The notes under the pieces: model-generated
What the model saw: only the letters and a program-made list of their open reading frames with translations
Databases searched by the model: none
What the model was told of the DNA's origin: nothing
Assembly (NCBI GenBank): GCA_964017125.1
Contig: OZ024916.1
Span: 2,671,326-2,735,325 of the forward strand
Length of the DNA: 64,000 nucleotides
Origin: Flabesymbios commensalis
Lineage: Eukaryota > Annelida > Polychaeta > Terebellida > Flabelligeridae
Direction of reading: 5' to 3'
Program-made: the position numbers and the translations under genes
Part shown: in pieces, positions 61,621 to 64,000 of the stretch
Layout: each line of letters opens with the position of its first letter
How positions within the stretch are numbered: position 1 is the first letter of the stretch

Positions 61621-61690
61621 TGGCATTTACAAAGCTGACGACAATAACTGATTAATTCTCGAGTAAGCTGTTACTGCTGTTTGTCTTTGC
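61621..61690. repeat. Family F hairpin
   Basis: GACGACAATAACTGATTAAT / CTCGAGTAAGCTGTTACTGC plus TGTTTGTCTTTGC. The left arm is more diverged. Confidence 0.65.
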
Positions 61691-61701
61691 TGCAATGGTG
61701 T

Positions 61702-61918
61702 TTAGCCCTTACAACGCTGAAATAATTTTCTTAGCCATAGAGAACAAAGGGTTTTTTTCAATTTGAAATCATCATCAATGTCTTATAAAGCTCTTTCCGC
61801 TCCATTCGAATACCTATGTTATGGGTCTACAGCCATTATAAATATTTTACTTTTAGCATGTTTAGTGAGGGGATCGACTTTAGACGTCCGAATCTGACGT
61901 TTGACGTCGGTCCCATAA
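61702..61918 (-). mobile_element. Family A element, core truncated
   Basis: TTAGCCCTTACAACGCTGAA, CATTCGAATACCTATGTTAT, then GATCGACTTTAGACGTCCGA and a shortened core ending GACGTCGGTCCC. The right terminus is lost. Confidence 0.75.
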
Positions 61919-62269
61919 GAAACTATGCAGCGTGATCTGAGGTTTAGTTAATTAAGTGATCTGATGTGTTTGAATTATTAAAATTTTCTTAAAAAAAACA
62001 TCAAAGTTAGCAATACCCAATCATGGTAATTGTTGTCATTTATAAATTAATAAATTTCTGTGTGTACTTATTTGCAATTTGAAAGGCTATCAGATCTGCA
62101 TGTGAAAATATCACATTGATATATCAATGTCACCATTTATGTCATCACATTTATGTATTTTCTGCATCTTGAGCTAAGGTATGTGAGTCCTCGGGACTTA
62201 AAATGTCCTGATCTTGGGGTGGGTGGTGGATGATCTCTGGTAAACGCGGGGGAAGGGAGATTCCCATTA
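61919..62269. other. Unassigned sequence
   Basis: ATTGATATATCAAT palindrome at 62117-62130. No gene. Confidence 0.3.
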
Positions 62270-62337
62270 TTTTGAACAGCACTGTGTCAACAACCACGTG
62301 TGAACACACGTGGTTGTTGACACAGTGCTGTTCAAAA
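62270..62337. repeat. 68-bp near-perfect palindrome
   Basis: Arms of 33 bases are exact complements (TTTTGAACAGCACTGTGTCA, then ACAACCACGTGTG) with a two-base centre. Two CACGTG E-box words fall in the arms. No other copy in the window. Confidence 0.9.
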
Positions 62338-62956
62338 GTATGCAGACCAACACTAGGGGATGCACTCAACTGTGGACCGATCAGGGACTGTGACCGCCAG
62401 TGCAAATACACCTGAACAAGCGGGTGAGCGGGGGGGGGGGGAGTAATGGAGGAGTGAGAGCTCAGGGAAGGGGTGGGGGGCAAATAGGAACAGATACCCC
62501 AATACATCCTAAACAGCATCTGCCATTTGTTGGCTCAATTTTCAAAAAAACGTGATATTTCTCCAAACGACGGGATTATTAAATTATACAAATATATCAT
62601 TTTCCAAGATCATTATTCTCTTCCATATGATTCAAATCGTTTCTGTTATGAATAATGTGTGAATGTTTTGTAGGTATTCTTTGTTTTTGTTTTTTTAAAA
62701 CTGGAACAATTATATTGTTGCATGATCTCAAGCTGCATTTTATCACGTTTATTTTGTATAACACTAAGCAAATTAAACATTTATTTTTATTTATATCTCA
62801 TGATGGTGTTGCAGACATGTGAGTGCATAGCAACTATCATCTCTTCAAACATAAAGGAGGTACGCTCTATCGATGAGCTATATCCGATTTTATCTACTCT
62901 AGATTAAATAACACATTGCCTGAGACTGAGATGATTTGCAAACGGTGTTTATTTGA
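62338..62956. other. Unassigned sequence
   Basis: A run of 12 G at 62430-62441. The 122-aa minus-strand frame at 62151-62519 crosses the palindrome and lacks domain features. Confidence 0.35.
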
Positions 62957-63025
62957 GTGCGATATGGGAAAATACAGCACTTCTTATTAATTGGATATGT
63001 GCTGTATTTTTCAATATCACACGAA
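62957..63025. repeat. Family H inverted repeat
   Basis: GAGTGCGATATGGGAAAATA + CAGCAC is answered by GTGCTGTATTTTTCAATATC + ACAC. The left flank AACGGTGTTTATTTGAG is the complement of the right flank of the 49733 copy. Confidence 0.8.
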
Positions 63026-63099
63026 AAATCAATAACGTTTGTTTTTTCTCACACGATCAAGTAACACATGACATAACTGCCATAGATTGTAGTTCAAAC

Positions 63100-63225
63100 T
63101 ACATCTAGAGTGCGATATGGGCTGATACCAGGAATGCATAATAGTCAAAACTACAGCACAAAGTGCGATATGGAGTGATACCGATCTACGGCTCATAGTT
63201 GAAATCATGCACATAGTGTGATAAC
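63100..63225. repeat. Family H-like block, tandem words
   Basis: GTGCGATATGG(G)CTGATACC and GTGCGATATGGAGTGATACC lie 55 bases apart, each followed by a CATA(G/A)T...CTACAGCAC or CATAGT segment. Confidence 0.6.
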
Positions 63226-63376
63226 AGTTATTGTGACGCTCCTCAGATAGATCATCTGTTTTAAAAGCGTGGCCAACACAATTATTATTAGTGAACATTG
63301 ATAATATGAGTTATATAATAACTTTTGTCAAACAGCATGTCCATTGTGTTTTATTAAAACATGCATGGTTTTAAAC
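63226..63376. other. Unassigned sequence
   Basis: No recognised feature. Confidence 0.3.
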
Positions 63377-63442
63377 GAATGAATGAGTGAAAAATAAATG
63401 AATAAATGAAAGAATGAACCAATGAATGAATAAATAAATTAA
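63377..63442. repeat. (AATG/AATA)n tetranucleotide array
   Basis: Degenerate GAATGAATGAGTGA... array about 65 bp long. Confidence 0.85.
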
Positions 63443-63771
63443 TGATAAAATACATTTAAAACGGCAATACACTGAGAAAGGGGACACGAGAAGCGTCAAA
63501 CATGCATTTATAAGTGGCAGATTTTATAGAATTTAAATCAGAATAATGTATTATGGCAATGCTGGGCGTCATGTCTCATACCATAACAATAGAATTAAAC
63601 AAAGCAGATGCCAAGAATATAATTAGTTCTCAAATGCATATACACAGTCTCTCGAGTATGGATGACAATGCAGTACCATAAATATATTAATGACATATTG
63701 TCCATTTTATTTTAATGGCATTGGGGGGAATTAAGGGGATGTGTTGTCAATTCCAACAGCAATGCTATTAT
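63443..63771. other. Unassigned AT-rich sequence
   Basis: No recognised feature. Confidence 0.3.
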
Positions 63772-64000
63772 ATTGACCCTTAAAGCGCTGAATATTTTTT
63801 TTTAATCATGGAGACCAAGGTAGTTTTTTTCCAAGTTGAAATAATCAGAAACGTCCTAGTCAACTCTTTCTGCTTCATTTGAATACCTATTTTATGGGTC
63901 TAGGGCCATTATAAATATTTATTTTTTGCAGTGCGGGGACCGTCTTTATACGTCAGAATCTGACACCTGCGGACGTCAGATTTAATCATAAACGTCCTAG
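63772..64000 (-). mobile_element. Family A element, cut by window edge or rearranged
   Basis: TTGACCCTTAAAGCGCTGAA, CCTATTTTATGGGTCTAGGG, then GGACCGTCTTTATACGTCAG. After the core begins, it reads TTTAATCATAAACGTCCTAG. This repeats the body words AATAATCAGAAACGTCCTAG seen 120 bases earlier, hinting at a second rearranged body. Confidence 0.75.

Overview
This is eukaryotic, AT-rich, repeat-dominated DNA with one 200-base assembly gap (4792-4991). I find no convincing host protein-coding exon. Almost everything recognisable is transposon-derived or satellite DNA. LINE and SINE relics, a tRNA-Glu-like SINE, a 5S rRNA-headed SINE and many short hairpin elements point to an animal, probably a marine invertebrate. 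A lophotrochozoan is my best guess, but no host gene is present to test it.

Four short non-autonomous DNA element families dominate. Each is about 230-260 bp, has a central or subterminal palindrome, and begins and ends with versions of TTAACCCTT...AAGGGTTAA. I call them A (core GACGTCAGAATCTGACGTC), B (core around AAGTTGTG and CGCGACCCACAACTT), C (core around CATCCACTACAAGCC) and D (core around TTTGAAGCTGGAAATTGC). Family I (one copy, about 150 bp) also has these ends. The TTAA ends and TTAA-sharing junctions suggest piggyBac-type mobilisation, but no transposase is visible. For families A-D, strand '+' means the palindrome lies nearer the low-coordinate end. Further families are E (about 90-110 bp hairpins around CCAATGTTGG and CGTCGCAGACG, about 20 copies), F (about 60 bp hairpins around CAGCAGTAACTGCTTACTT), G (TIRs TGTGACCCGCC), H (inverted repeats with GTGCGATATGG), K (AT-rich, TTAAGATTAT-type) and L (CTGT-rich, about 170-240 bp).

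Layout. 0-6 kb: LINE 3' end, mixed repeats, gap, compound tetranucleotide array. 6-8.2 kb: fresh SINE copy and a 15-bp minisatellite. 8.2-29 kb: dense A-E elements, LINE fragments and two 5S-derived SINEs (20.7-21.6 kb). 29.7-32.3 kb: a LINE on the minus strand with a nearly continuous reverse transcriptase. 33-52 kb: more A-F elements, a TTC/TTG array, two fresh copies of the tRNA-Glu SINE, and a copy of A rearranged into serial perfect palindromes (47.3-47.7 kb). 52.3-57.5 kb: two adjoining pentamer satellites (GAGAA, then GACAA). 57.6-64 kb: more A-H elements and a 68-bp near-perfect palindrome at 62.3 kb.

No genes work together here. The biology on view is repeat biology: TTAA elements landing at each other's termini, two recently active SINEs with intact target duplications or promoters, and replication-type rearrangements at palindromes.
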